Below are positions 57,292 through 64,000 of a stretch of DNA of 64,000 nt, piece by piece; positions within the stretch are counted from its first letter, which is position 1, and each line of letters starts with the position of its first letter. The stretch comes from an uncultured Oscillospiraceae bacterium (GTDB lineage: Bacteria > Bacillota > Clostridia > Oscillospirales > Oscillospiraceae): NCBI GenBank assembly GCA_910584835.1, contig CAJUEG010000001.1, positions 53,447-117,446 on the forward strand, given 5' to 3'. The position numbers were made by a program, and so were the translations under genes. Below the pieces are notes generated by a model. That model did not search any database. It saw only the letters and a list, made by a program, of their open reading frames with translations, and was not told where the DNA came from.

Positions 57292-58336
57292 GACGGACAA
57301 CACCGCCATGCGGGAGCTGAAGCGGGCCATCAAGGAGGGCGCGCCCAAAAAGCTCTACCTCTTCCACGGGGAGGAGGCGTTTTTGCGGGACTACTACCTG
57401 GCCCGGCTCAAGGAAGCCCTGCTGCCCGCCGGGCTGGAGGAGTTCAACCTGCACACCGCCCAGGGGAAAGACTGCTCGGTGGACTGGATCGAGCAGGCGG
57501 CGGACTGCCTGCCCATGATGAGCGAGCGCACCCTGGTCATCGTCACCGATTTTGACCTGTACGGCCTGGGGGAGAAGCCCCGGGAGCGGCTGGTGAAGGT
57601 GCTGGAGGAGCTGCCGGACTACTGCTGCATGGTGTTTGTGTACGACCTGATTCCCTATAAGGCGGACGGGCGGTCCAAGCTGGCGGGGCTGCTGAAGCGG
57701 GAGGGGGCGGTGGTGGAGTTCCAGCGGCAGAGCCAGGGGGACCTGACCGACTGGATCTGCCGCCAGTTTAAAAAGGCGGGCAAGGGCGTGGACACCGAGG
57801 ATGCCCGCTACCTCATCTTCCTGTGCGGCGATCTGATGAACACGCTGTCGGCGGAGATCGGGAAGATCGCCGCCTACTCCCCCCACCCCCGGGTGACCCG
57901 GGCGGACATGGACGCGGTGGCCATCCCCCAGATCGACGCGGTGGTGTTCCAGATGACCGACGCCATGGCCCGCAAGGATTTCGACAAAGCGGCCTCGGTG
58001 CTGGCCGACCTGCTCCACAGCCAGCAGCCCCCCATCATGATCCTGGCCGCCATGGGCAAATACTTCCGGCAGCTGTACACCGCCCGGCTGTACTTGGATT
58101 GCGGGAAGGGCAAAGGCGAATTCATGGAGCTGTGGGGGATGAAATCCGCCTACCAGGCGGATAAGCTGATGGACGCCGCCCGGCGGTTCTCCCTGCCCTG
58201 GTGCCGGTACGCCGTGGGCCGGTGCGCCCAGGCGGATATCGAGCTGAAATCCTCCTACGGGCAGGAGAAGGAACTGCTCACCGGGCTGCTGATGGAGCTG
58301 GCCTCGGGCCGGAGGGCGGCTGCTGCTTTTTCTTGA
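57272..58336 (+). CDS. holA: DNA polymerase III delta subunit
   Basis: A 354-residue clamp-loader subunit: KKLYLFHGEEAFLRDYYLAR near 26, the P-loop-less AAA fold with LPMMSERTLVIVTDFDLYG near 84 and the helical collar with MAAMGKYFRQLY-type sequence near 255 (ILAAMGKYFRQLYTARLYLD). It opens the beta clamp. The ATG at 57272 lies within the comEC end and follows AAAGGGGGCGG. The last codons, including the TGA stop, fall inside a short repeated hairpin (58326-58345), so its C terminus may have been altered by the repeat. Confidence 0.93.
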   Translation: MPPKRDKTDNTAMRELKRAIKEGAPKKLYLFHGEEAFLRDYYLARLKEALLPAGLEEFNLHTAQGKDCSVDWIEQAADCLPMMSERTLVIVTDFDLYGLGEKPRERLVKVLEELPDYCCMVFVYDLIPYKADGRSKLAGLLKREGAVVEFQRQSQGDLTDWICRQFKKAGKGVDTEDARYLIFLCGDLMNTLSAEIGKIAAYSPHPRVTRADMDAVAIPQIDAVVFQMTDAMARKDFDKAASVLADLLHSQQPPIMILAAMGKYFRQLYTARLYLDCGKGKGEFMELWGMKSAYQADKLMDAARRFSLPWCRYAVGRCAQADIELKSSYGQEKELLTGLLMELASGRRAAAAFS

Positions 58337-58365
58337 AAGAAAAAGTAACCAAAAAGAACTTTAAG
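58326..58365 (+). repeat. Hairpin repeat with AGTAACCAAA motif, copy 1
   Basis: CTTTTTCTT (58326-58334) pairs with AAGAAAAAG (58337-58345), followed by AGTAACCAAAAAGA (58344-58357). The holA stop codon lies in the loop. A second copy lies in opposite orientation at 60674-60703, after the mannosyltransferase gene. Confidence 0.65.
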
Positions 58366-58438
58366 CCCGTTACCGGCAGAGCTGTGATCGTTCTATTTCT
58401 GGCCGGCGGCGGAACTGTTTTGTATCTGGGGGATTACT

Positions 58439-59026
58439 ATGAGAATCCAAGAAGCTATTGTAGTAGAAGGCCGGTACGACAAGGCCGCGGTGTCCGCGGT
58501 GGCGGACACCCTGATTTTGGAGACGGCGGGTTTTGGCGTGTTCAAGGACGCCGAGCGGCTGGCATTGCTGCGCAGGCTGGCCGAAAAACGGGGGCTCATC
58601 GTACTCACCGACTCCGACGGCGCGGGTTTTGTCATCCGCAACTACCTCAAGGGGGCCATCCCCAAAGAGCGGGTCAAGCACGCCTATATCCCCGACGTGG
58701 CGGGCAAGGAACGGCGCAAGCGCGCCCCCGGCCGGGAGGGCAAGCTGGGAGTGGAGGGGATGCCGGCCCAGGTGCTGCGCGACGCCCTGCTCCGGGCGGG
58801 GGCCACGGTGCTGGACGGCACCGCCCCGGAACGCCCGGCGGGGGACCTGACGCCGGCGGACCTGTTCGCGCTGGGGCTGTCCGGGGTGCCGGACGCGGCG
58901 GCGCGGCGGGCGGAGCTTTTGAGGCGGCTGGACCTGCCCGAGCACATGAGCGCCAAGGCTCTGCTGGCGGCGCTCAACGCGCTTTACACCCCGGACGAGC
59001 TGGACAGCCTGCTCAAGGATAGATAA
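58439..59026 (+). CDS. rnmV: Ribonuclease M5
   Basis: A 195-residue Toprim nuclease that matures 5S rRNA. The Toprim motif begins IQEAIVVEGRYDKAAVSAVA (E10), with the acidic LIVLTDSDGAGFVIRNYLKG near 60 and HAYIPDVAGKERRKRAPGRE near 82 typical of RNase M5. A C-terminal RNA-binding domain (DUF4093) follows. TGGGGGATTACT precedes the ATG, a weak ribosome site. It sits 102 bp after holA and ends in its own terminator. Confidence 0.93.
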   Translation: MRIQEAIVVEGRYDKAAVSAVADTLILETAGFGVFKDAERLALLRRLAEKRGLIVLTDSDGAGFVIRNYLKGAIPKERVKHAYIPDVAGKERRKRAPGREGKLGVEGMPAQVLRDALLRAGATVLDGTAPERPAGDLTPADLFALGLSGVPDAAARRAELLRRLDLPEHMSAKALLAALNALYTPDELDSLLKDR

Positions 59027-59060
59027 AGAGGTCGTCTCCCGTCGGGAGACGACCTCTTTT
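59027..59060 (+). terminator. Terminator of rnmV
   Basis: AGAGGTCGTCTCCC pairs with GGGAGACGACCTCT around GTC and is followed by TTTT. Minus-strand rpiB ends just downstream, so it may serve both. Confidence 0.85.
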
Positions 59061-59064
59061 GCCC

Positions 59065-59502
59065 TCATCGCTCCAGCTCCATCACCTTGTCTATCCGGCG
59101 CTGGTGGCGTCCGCCCTCGAACCGGGTGGCGAGGAACACGTCCAAAATCCGCTCCGCCAGGTTTCCCCCGGTGACCCCCGCCCCCATGGCCAGCATGTTG
59201 GCGTCGTTGTGGCGGCGGGTCATCTCGGCGGACAGGGGCTCGTGGCACAAGGCGCACCGCACGCCCTTTACCTTGTTGGCGGCGATGGACATGCCGATGC
59301 CGGTGGTGCACAGCACCACCCCCCGCTCACAGATGCCGTCCGCCACCAGCCGGGCGGCGGCGGCGGCAAAGTCCGGGTAGTCGCAGCTTTCCGTGCTGTG
59401 GGCGCCGCAGTCGGTGACCTGGTGCCCCTGCTCCAGAAGGTGGGCCTTCAGCCGCTCCTTGAGGTCAAAGGCCCCGTGGTCGCAGGCGATGGAAATTTTC
59501 AT
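59065..59502 (-). CDS. rpiB: Ribose-5-phosphate isomerase B
   Basis: A 145-residue RpiB/LacAB-type isomerase: MKISIACDHGAFDLKERLKA (D8, H9), DYPDFAAAAARLVADG near 43, the catalytic cysteine region CTTGIGMSIAANKVKG near 66 and HNDANMLAMGAG near 97. It links ribulose-5-phosphate and ribose-5-phosphate in the pentose phosphate pathway. AAAAAGGAGC precedes the ATG. It lies 15 bp after the PHP phosphatase gene on the same strand. Confidence 0.95.
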   Translation of the reverse strand: MKISIACDHGAFDLKERLKAHLLEQGHQVTDCGAHSTESCDYPDFAAAAARLVADGICERGVVLCTTGIGMSIAANKVKGVRCALCHEPLSAEMTRRHNDANMLAMGAGVTGGNLAERILDVFLATRFEGGRHQRRIDKVMELER

Positions 59503-59517
59503 GTTATCTGCTCCTTT

Positions 59518-60333
59518 TTACAGTCTGTGAAGGATGGGCCTGCGCCGCTGGAAGGTGGCCACGCAGCCAAAGCCCGCCGCCTTGATCATGTCCAGGGCCT
59601 GGGGGATGCCCCGCGCCACGTCCTGGGGCCGGTGGGCGTCCGCCCCCACGGTGACCAGCTTTCCGCCGCATTCCTTGAACCAGCGGAGCAGGGGGGGCCA
59701 GGAGGCCAGGTCTCTGCCTGCCCAGACATTGACCTCCAAAGCGTGGTCTGTCCGGGCGATCTCGGTGAAGATGGCCCGCACCCGCTCCTCATAGTCCGCC
59801 ATGGACAGGTCGATGCCGTCCTTGCGGATGTAGCGCAGGGGGTAGCTGATGTGGGCCAGACTGTCGTAACAGTCGGCCAGCCGGGTGACCAGGGTCCAGG
59901 TGTGGTCCAGGGTGGACTCCATGGCCCGGCGGGCCAGGGGCTCGTCCCCCCGGTAGCTGGTCATGTCCAGCAGGTCGTTGTTGTGAAACCCGATCCAGTT
60001 GTGGAGGGAGCCCAGCACATAGTCCAGCTCCTCCCCGCCCTGGGCCAGGGCCTCCCGGGCGGCCTGGGGGTCATAGGGGGCGGAGCCCAGCTCCAGCCCC
60101 AGGCGCAGAGTGAGCTTGTCCCCCAGCTCCGCTTTTACCGAGCGGTACTGCGCCTTGGCGGCGGGCCAGTCGAAGGGGGGCGCGGGGAAGCCGTCGTAAT
60201 CCAGCAGGTCGTGGTGGTCGGTGACGCAGTATTCCCGGAGCCCGGCGGATATGGCCGCCCGGACCATGTCCTCCAGGGGGATGTCGCAGTCGGGGGAAAT
60301 TTTGGAGTGGCTGTGGATGTCGCACAGATACAT
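59518..60333 (-). CDS. PHP-domain phosphatase, histidinol-phosphatase-like
   Basis: A 271-residue metal-dependent hydrolase. Metal ligands are IHSHSKISPDC (H7, H9), VTDHHDLLDYD near 37, GLELGSAPYD near 78, VLGSLHNW near 105, EVNVW near 198 and VTVGADAHRP near 221. The layout fits HisK/HisJ histidinol phosphatases, but no his genes are adjacent, so another small phosphoester is possible. AAGGTGATC lies before the ATG. Likely co-transcribed with rpiB. Confidence 0.85.
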   Translation of the reverse strand: MYLCDIHSHSKISPDCDIPLEDMVRAAISAGLREYCVTDHHDLLDYDGFPAPPFDWPAAKAQYRSVKAELGDKLTLRLGLELGSAPYDPQAAREALAQGGEELDYVLGSLHNWIGFHNNDLLDMTSYRGDEPLARRAMESTLDHTWTLVTRLADCYDSLAHISYPLRYIRKDGIDLSMADYEERVRAIFTEIARTDHALEVNVWAGRDLASWPPLLRWFKECGGKLVTVGADAHRPQDVARGIPQALDMIKAAGFGCVATFQRRRPILHRL

Positions 60334-60722
60334 TTCGGATCACCTTACAGTTGAAATTGAGGCGCGCTGGTCTAGCGCCCGGGCGGTCCGGCAGGCCGGA
60401 CAAAACGGCGCGCCCGCTTAGGCGCGGCCCTGTGGGCCGCCAACGCTTTTCAGTGCCCAGGCACAAGCGGCAGCGCCAATAGGGCGCCCCGCGTGGAAGG
60501 CCGCACGCGCCGGAAGGATGGCCAAAGCCTTCCGGATCGGGCTCCCCCGTAAACAGGGGGTTCTCAGGGGGCGCTGATCCCCGGTGAGGATCGTCAAGTG
60601 CCGACCGAGCCGAAGGCGAGACAGCCCGCCTGGAGCGCGAAGCGCGACGGGGGCGGGATGCCCCCTAAGCGTGTCTTTGGTTACTTTCTGCACGAGCAGA
60701 AAGCAACACCCCCGCAGGGAGG
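60334..60722 (-). other. Hairpin-rich intergenic region between PMT and PHP genes
   Basis: 389 bp with no convincing gene. It holds copy 2 of the AGTAACCAAA hairpin (60674-60703) near the PMT stop, then further hairpins (for example CCCCCGTAAACAGGGGG near 60545-60561 and GGAAGG/CCTTCC pairs at about 60511-60532). The composition, rich in CGAAGCGCGA-type motifs, is like that of the repeat units beside rplI. It is probably a composite of dispersed intergenic repeats. Confidence 0.5.
60674..60703 (-). repeat. Hairpin repeat with AGTAACCAAA motif, copy 2
   Basis: On the minus strand CTTTCTGC/GCAGAAAG (60703-60684) is followed by AGTAACCAAAGA (60685-60674), 20 nt after the mannosyltransferase stop. 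Same order and orientation relative to the gene as copy 1 at 58326. Confidence 0.65.
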
Positions 60723-63080
60723 CTACAAGGGCCAGCTTGGCAGCCACCGCAGAAAGTACTGGGCGTACCACGTGGGCACGTACAGCCCGATGAGCTCCGG
60801 GTAGAACACCGCGTACAGCCCCGCCGCGCAGGCGGTGAAGCCATATACCGCCAGCCGGTACCCCTCCCGGCGGCGGGACATCATATCGTCCATGAGGTAG
60901 GCGATGGCAAAGCACAGGAACAGCACCGTGGGGAAGTAGTGGTAGGCGAACAGGATGCGCCCGATGGGCAGCCAGGGCACAAACTGGGACAGGATGGCGA
61001 TGAGGATGAACAGCCCCCGGCCGCATTTGCGCCGCACCGTCTGGACGGCCACGGCAAAGAAGGCCGCCAGCCCCGTCCAGGACACCAGGGGGTTGTTGAA
61101 GGAGGCGAACAGGCTCTTCATGCCGGGCACGTCCAGGTCCCGGTAGTACAAAATGGGCCGTCCGTCGAAGATCCACTGGTACCAGTAGGACTCGTAGGGG
61201 TGGGGGGTGTGGACGCCCTGGTGGTAGGTGAGCATGAAATGCTGGTTTTTCAGCATGATGTCCACCGGGTGGGCGCTGTCGCCGGGGATGGCCTGGAAGA
61301 AGCAGCCGATCCGGTCCAGCAGGCCGGGGACGGCGCCCTCAGCCGCCATGGTCCGGGTCAGCCGCTCCATCTGCTCCGGGAGCTTTTCCAGATGGGCGGG
61401 CAGGGTGTCCCACAGCCAGCTCACCGACTGCCCGGCCATGCCCCAGAAGCCCGCCTCATTGCCCCGGGCCAGGGCGTAGGGGAAGTAGGAGGCGGTGTAG
61501 ATACACACCGGGATGAGGACGAAAAACACCACGGACAGGCCGATGGTGCCCCACACATGGATGGCGAAGGAGGGCACACGGGGGGGCTGCCAGGGGGGCG
61601 TCTCCTCCTTGAAGAGGGCTTCCGCCACCTCCTGGCGCACCTCGGGGGGCGCGGGCTGGACGCGGGCGCGGTACTCCGCCTCCCGCCAGTCCCCGGCCTT
61701 GAAGATCATGCCCAGCAGCCACAGCAGGGCCAGGCCGGCCCCGGCGTACACCACCGTCCACTTGGAGGCGCAGCCGATGCCCCAGAACAGGCCGCTGAGG
61801 AACAGGGGCAGGATATAGTGCCGCAGCTTTTTCCCCGCGGGGACGGACAGCCAGCGGTACATGAAGTAGTAGGAAACCAGGATGAAGAACACGCCGTAGG
61901 TGTCGATGGTGGCGATGCGTGTCTGCACCAGGTGCATGAAGTCAAAGGTGAACAGAGCCGTGCCGCACAGGGCCACCGGGGTCTTGCCGAACAGGTTTTT
62001 CAAAAACACGTACAGCACCGGCACCATCAGCACGCCGAACAGCGTCGCCATAAACCGCCAGCCGAAGGGGACCATGCCGAAGATCATGACGCCCAGGGAC
62101 AAAATCAGCTTGCCCAGGGGCGGGTGGGACACCTCGTAGGGGTAGACGTTGTTCAGGTGCTCCAGGGCGGTGCGGGGGTGGTAGATCTCGTCGAAATAGG
62201 AGGAGTTCATATAGGTGGCCTTGGCCGACCACAGCTCCGATTCGTCAAACAGGGGGGCGCCGTTTTCGTCCACGTGGTCCGGGACGCGCACGGGATAGGG
62301 GTCGCCCCGGGTTTCGCCGGATTCGTCCACTGTGATGTAGCTCCCGCACCAGAGCGCCAGCTCGGACAGCCACAGCCCCTCCTCCCGGGGGGCGCTGGAG
62401 GCGGTGAGGCGGAAGCGGGAGGTGCGGATGATCCCCACCGGGTCCTTGCCCAGGTTTTTGTTCTCCGCGCTGATGACCAAGCCATCCCGGTCCACCTGGG
62501 ACAGGTTCAGCACCCGCCACTTGAACAGGGCGTTATAGGGCTGGTCCAGCTTGACGCCCTGCCAGTCCCCGTTTTCGTCCTCCCACTCCAGGGTGTAGCA
62601 CCCGGTGCCAAGGGAGGTGTAGAAGGAGAGGGTGTCCACCGTCACCGGCTGGTCGTAGGAGAACTCCACGCGCTCCCCCTGCTGGAGCTTGGCCGGATTC
62701 TGGGGGACGGCAACGTCCCCCAGCCGGAAAAAGGCGGTGAAGGCGTACACCGCCGTGAGCAGCAGCATGGGCAGAATATCCCGCCGCTCCATGGGGTGGC
62801 GGGGGATGGTGAGGGTCAGGCGGCGGGGCTTGGAGCGCTCCTCCGCCATGGCGATCCACTCCAGGCTGTGGGGCCGGGGGCGCAGGCAGTGCCAGTAGTA
62901 GACGAAAAAGGCGGCGCACAGGGCGATGCCGATAACCGCCCAGGCAAAGGCGGGGGACAGATTGGTGAAAAACCAGGTGACGCCGTATACCACCGCGTCC
63001 CAGGCCTCCCGGAGGGCGGGCGGCGCGCTCTCCTCCGGCGCGGGCGAGGCGGAAGCGGTTAATGCCAGTGTGTGAATCAT
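60723..63080 (-). CDS. PMT-family phospholipid-linked mannosyltransferase
   Basis: A 785-residue GT39-type membrane glycosyltransferase. An N-terminal extracellular sugar-binding-like insert (about 120-290, FFRLGDVAVPQNP then a discoidin-like WRVLNLSQVDRD) precedes the catalytic loop YFDEIYHPRTALEHL near 298, whose DE pair is the expected active site, and YEVSHPPLGKLI. The later helices match PMT C-terminal regions (FPTVLFLCFAIAYLMDDM). It transfers sugars to surface proteins or polymers. AGGAGG lies 5 nt before the ATG. Confidence 0.88.
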   Translation of the reverse strand: MIHTLALTASASPAPEESAPPALREAWDAVVYGVTWFFTNLSPAFAWAVIGIALCAAFFVYYWHCLRPRPHSLEWIAMAEERSKPRRLTLTIPRHPMERRDILPMLLLTAVYAFTAFFRLGDVAVPQNPAKLQQGERVEFSYDQPVTVDTLSFYTSLGTGCYTLEWEDENGDWQGVKLDQPYNALFKWRVLNLSQVDRDGLVISAENKNLGKDPVGIIRTSRFRLTASSAPREEGLWLSELALWCGSYITVDESGETRGDPYPVRVPDHVDENGAPLFDESELWSAKATYMNSSYFDEIYHPRTALEHLNNVYPYEVSHPPLGKLILSLGVMIFGMVPFGWRFMATLFGVLMVPVLYVFLKNLFGKTPVALCGTALFTFDFMHLVQTRIATIDTYGVFFILVSYYFMYRWLSVPAGKKLRHYILPLFLSGLFWGIGCASKWTVVYAGAGLALLWLLGMIFKAGDWREAEYRARVQPAPPEVRQEVAEALFKEETPPWQPPRVPSFAIHVWGTIGLSVVFFVLIPVCIYTASYFPYALARGNEAGFWGMAGQSVSWLWDTLPAHLEKLPEQMERLTRTMAAEGAVPGLLDRIGCFFQAIPGDSAHPVDIMLKNQHFMLTYHQGVHTPHPYESYWYQWIFDGRPILYYRDLDVPGMKSLFASFNNPLVSWTGLAAFFAVAVQTVRRKCGRGLFILIAILSQFVPWLPIGRILFAYHYFPTVLFLCFAIAYLMDDMMSRRREGYRLAVYGFTACAAGLYAVFYPELIGLYVPTWYAQYFLRWLPSWPL

Positions 63081-63349
63081 CGGGGCCTCCTATTCAGACG
63101 CGCCTGTGCGCGGCTCATTGGTTAAGACCGGCAAGAATGCCAGTGCATTGATTATGATACTACGAAGGCCGGGAAAAAGGAAGCCCCTTTTTTGCCTTTG
63201 CACGCAGCCGTGCCACAGCGGCTTAGCAATCCGGGGCGGGATGTGCGAAAATAAAACGAGGTTTTGGCATTGGCCCGGCAAGCGCTGAGATTCACATTTA
63301 ATTTACATCTGGGCTATTGACATTTTGAGGGGGTGGTGGTAGATTATCT
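63081..63349. other. Divergent intergenic region between PMT and hrcA
   Basis: It holds the PMT ribosome site, a possible minus-strand -10 (TATCAT near 63150) and the hrcA promoter: TTGACA (63317-63322), 17 bp, TAGATT (63340-63345). I see no gene in it. Confidence 0.5.
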
Positions 63350-63376
63350 TTAGCACTCAAGAATGATGAGTGCTAA
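63350..63376 (+). promoter_or_regulatory. CIRCE operator
   Basis: TTAGCACTC (63350-63358), 9 bp, GAGTGCTAA (63368-63376), an exact match to the HrcA-binding CIRCE consensus. It begins 4 bp after the -10 box of the hrcA promoter (63317-63345), so the operon is repressed by HrcA and released on heat stress. Confidence 0.97.
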
Positions 63377-63399
63377 ACCTCTGGGAAGGAGGCGGCCTC

Positions 63400-64000
63400 T
63401 TGGAGCTGTCCGAGCGAAAGAAGAAAATTTTGCGCGCCGTGGTGGAAAGCTACATCCAGACGGCGGAGCCGGTGGGCTCCAAGGCGCTGGCGGAGCTGGC
63501 GGGCCTGAAAGTCTCCTCCGCCACCATCCGCAACGAGCTGGCCGACCTGACGGAGCAGGGCTACCTGGAGCAGCCCCACACCTCCGCCGGGCGGGTGCCC
63601 TCTCCCAAGGGCTACCGGCTGTATGTCAACGAGCTGATGGAGGAGCAGCGGCTGAGCCTGGAGGAGACAAAGCAGATCAACGAGGCGCTGCACCTGAAAA
63701 TGCGGGAGCTGGACAAGGTGATCGACCAGGCGGGACGCATGGTGTCCCAGCTCACCAACTATCCCGCTTTCGCCCTCACCGAGGGGGCGCGGCGGCTCAC
63801 CATCAAGCGGTTTGATTTGATCCTGGTGGACGCCGCCTCCTTCATCGCCGTGGTGATGACGGACAGCAGCGTGGTCAAGAACAAGCTGTTCCGCCTTCCC
63901 GCGGAGCTGTCCGAGCCCCAGCTGCAGCTGCTCACCACATTGCTCAACACCGCCTTTGTGGGCAAGACCCTGGACCAGCTCACCCCGGAGCTGATGCGGG
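63400..64000 (+). CDS. hrcA: Heat-inducible transcriptional repressor HrcA, 5' part
   Basis: At least 200 residues, cut by the window end. The N-terminal winged helix reads LSERKKKILRAVVESYIQTA, EPVGSKALAELAG, SSATIRNELADLTEQGYLEQ and PHTSAGRVPSPKGYRLYV, the HrcA signature. The start is TTG at 63400 with AAGGAGG 7 nt upstream, so a search limited to ATG starts would miss it. The CIRCE site directly upstream shows autoregulation. The grpE-dnaK-dnaJ genes are expected beyond the window. Confidence 0.95.
   Translation, partial: MELSERKKKILRAVVESYIQTAEPVGSKALAELAGLKVSSATIRNELADLTEQGYLEQPHTSAGRVPSPKGYRLYVNELMEEQRLSLEETKQINEALHLKMRELDKVIDQAGRMVSQLTNYPAFALTEGARRLTIKRFDLILVDAASFIAVVMTDSSVVKNKLFRLPAELSEPQLQLLTTLLNTAFVGKTLDQLTPELMR

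Noticed and set aside
54730..57348. Long minus-strand open frame opposite comEC
   Set aside because: Composition dominated by Arg, Gly, Pro and Gln with no motif; antisense to comEC, which has full domain support.
60334..60722. Small protein-coding gene after the mannosyltransferase
   Set aside because: Open frames here translate hairpin repeats, have no ribosome site and overlap copy 2 of the dispersed repeat.

Overview
The window is about 64 kb of G+C-rich, densely packed bacterial DNA with short operons on both strands. Gene content points to a Firmicute of class Clostridia. Supporting signs are the gdpP-rplI-dnaB, tilS-hpt-ftsH and flippase-mazG-hup-rqcP neighbourhoods, an hrcA gene behind a perfect CIRCE operator, an S-layer-homology protein, a HAAS/PadR pair, an ABC-F gene with an attenuator leader, and strong GGAGG ribosome sites. 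The high G+C suggests a gut Oscillospiraceae relative (Flavonifractor/Intestinimonas-like). That placement is inference; no rRNA is present to confirm it. I see no tRNA, rRNA, CRISPR array, transposase or prophage.

Layout. 1-6.9 kb: a decayed LacI-type gene, a PLP aminotransferase, an autoregulated TetR + two-gene ABC exporter, an intact LacI regulator and a MATE exporter. 6.9-8.5 kb: three small genes of unknown role, one of them A+T-rich and probably acquired. 8.6-20.4 kb: regulation and stress, with a LytTR/GHKL two-component pair, a NYN-LOTUS protein, an ECF sigma/anti-sigma pair, a WYL regulator, an MFS exporter, a HAAS/PadR pair and an ABC-F ribosome-protection-type protein. 20.4-25.5 kb: metabolic genes (DJ-1-like, SDR, pyrG, ilvE). 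25.5-38.1 kb: a long housekeeping stretch, gdpP, rplI, dnaB, tilS, hpt, ftsH, lepB, a membrane protein, metG, tatD. 38.2-45 kb: cold-shock protein, S-layer-type protein, ATP-grasp enzyme, two-subunit ChrA-type transporter and NAD synthetase. 45.1-50.6 kb: purine phosphorylase, MTA/SAH-type deaminase, lipid-linked-precursor-type flippase, mazG, HU and RqcP. 50.6-64 kb: PcrA helicase, comEC-holA-rnmV, rpiB, PHP phosphatase, a PMT-type mannosyltransferase and the start of hrcA.

The most interesting material is between genes. (1) The ABC-F gene has a complete-looking attenuator: consensus promoter, three-codon leader ORF, terminator, and an upstream segment able to pair with the terminator's 5' arm. 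(2) The MATE gene's promoter -10 box sits in the loop of a 16-bp hairpin whose 3' arm holds the ribosome site. (3) A gapless 64-nt element with a preceding hairpin occurs twice, before the ECF sigma gene and before ftsH. (4) Direct-repeat units of about 140 bp are built onto the stop-codon ends of gdpP and rplI. (5) The first codons of a chromate-transporter gene are stranded after nadE, next to a small element with inverted ends. (6) The cold-shock gene leader has a terminator inside an upstream reading frame. Several terminator-like hairpins carry the gene's stop codon in their loop.

All calls come from reading the sequence and from family knowledge; no database search was run.
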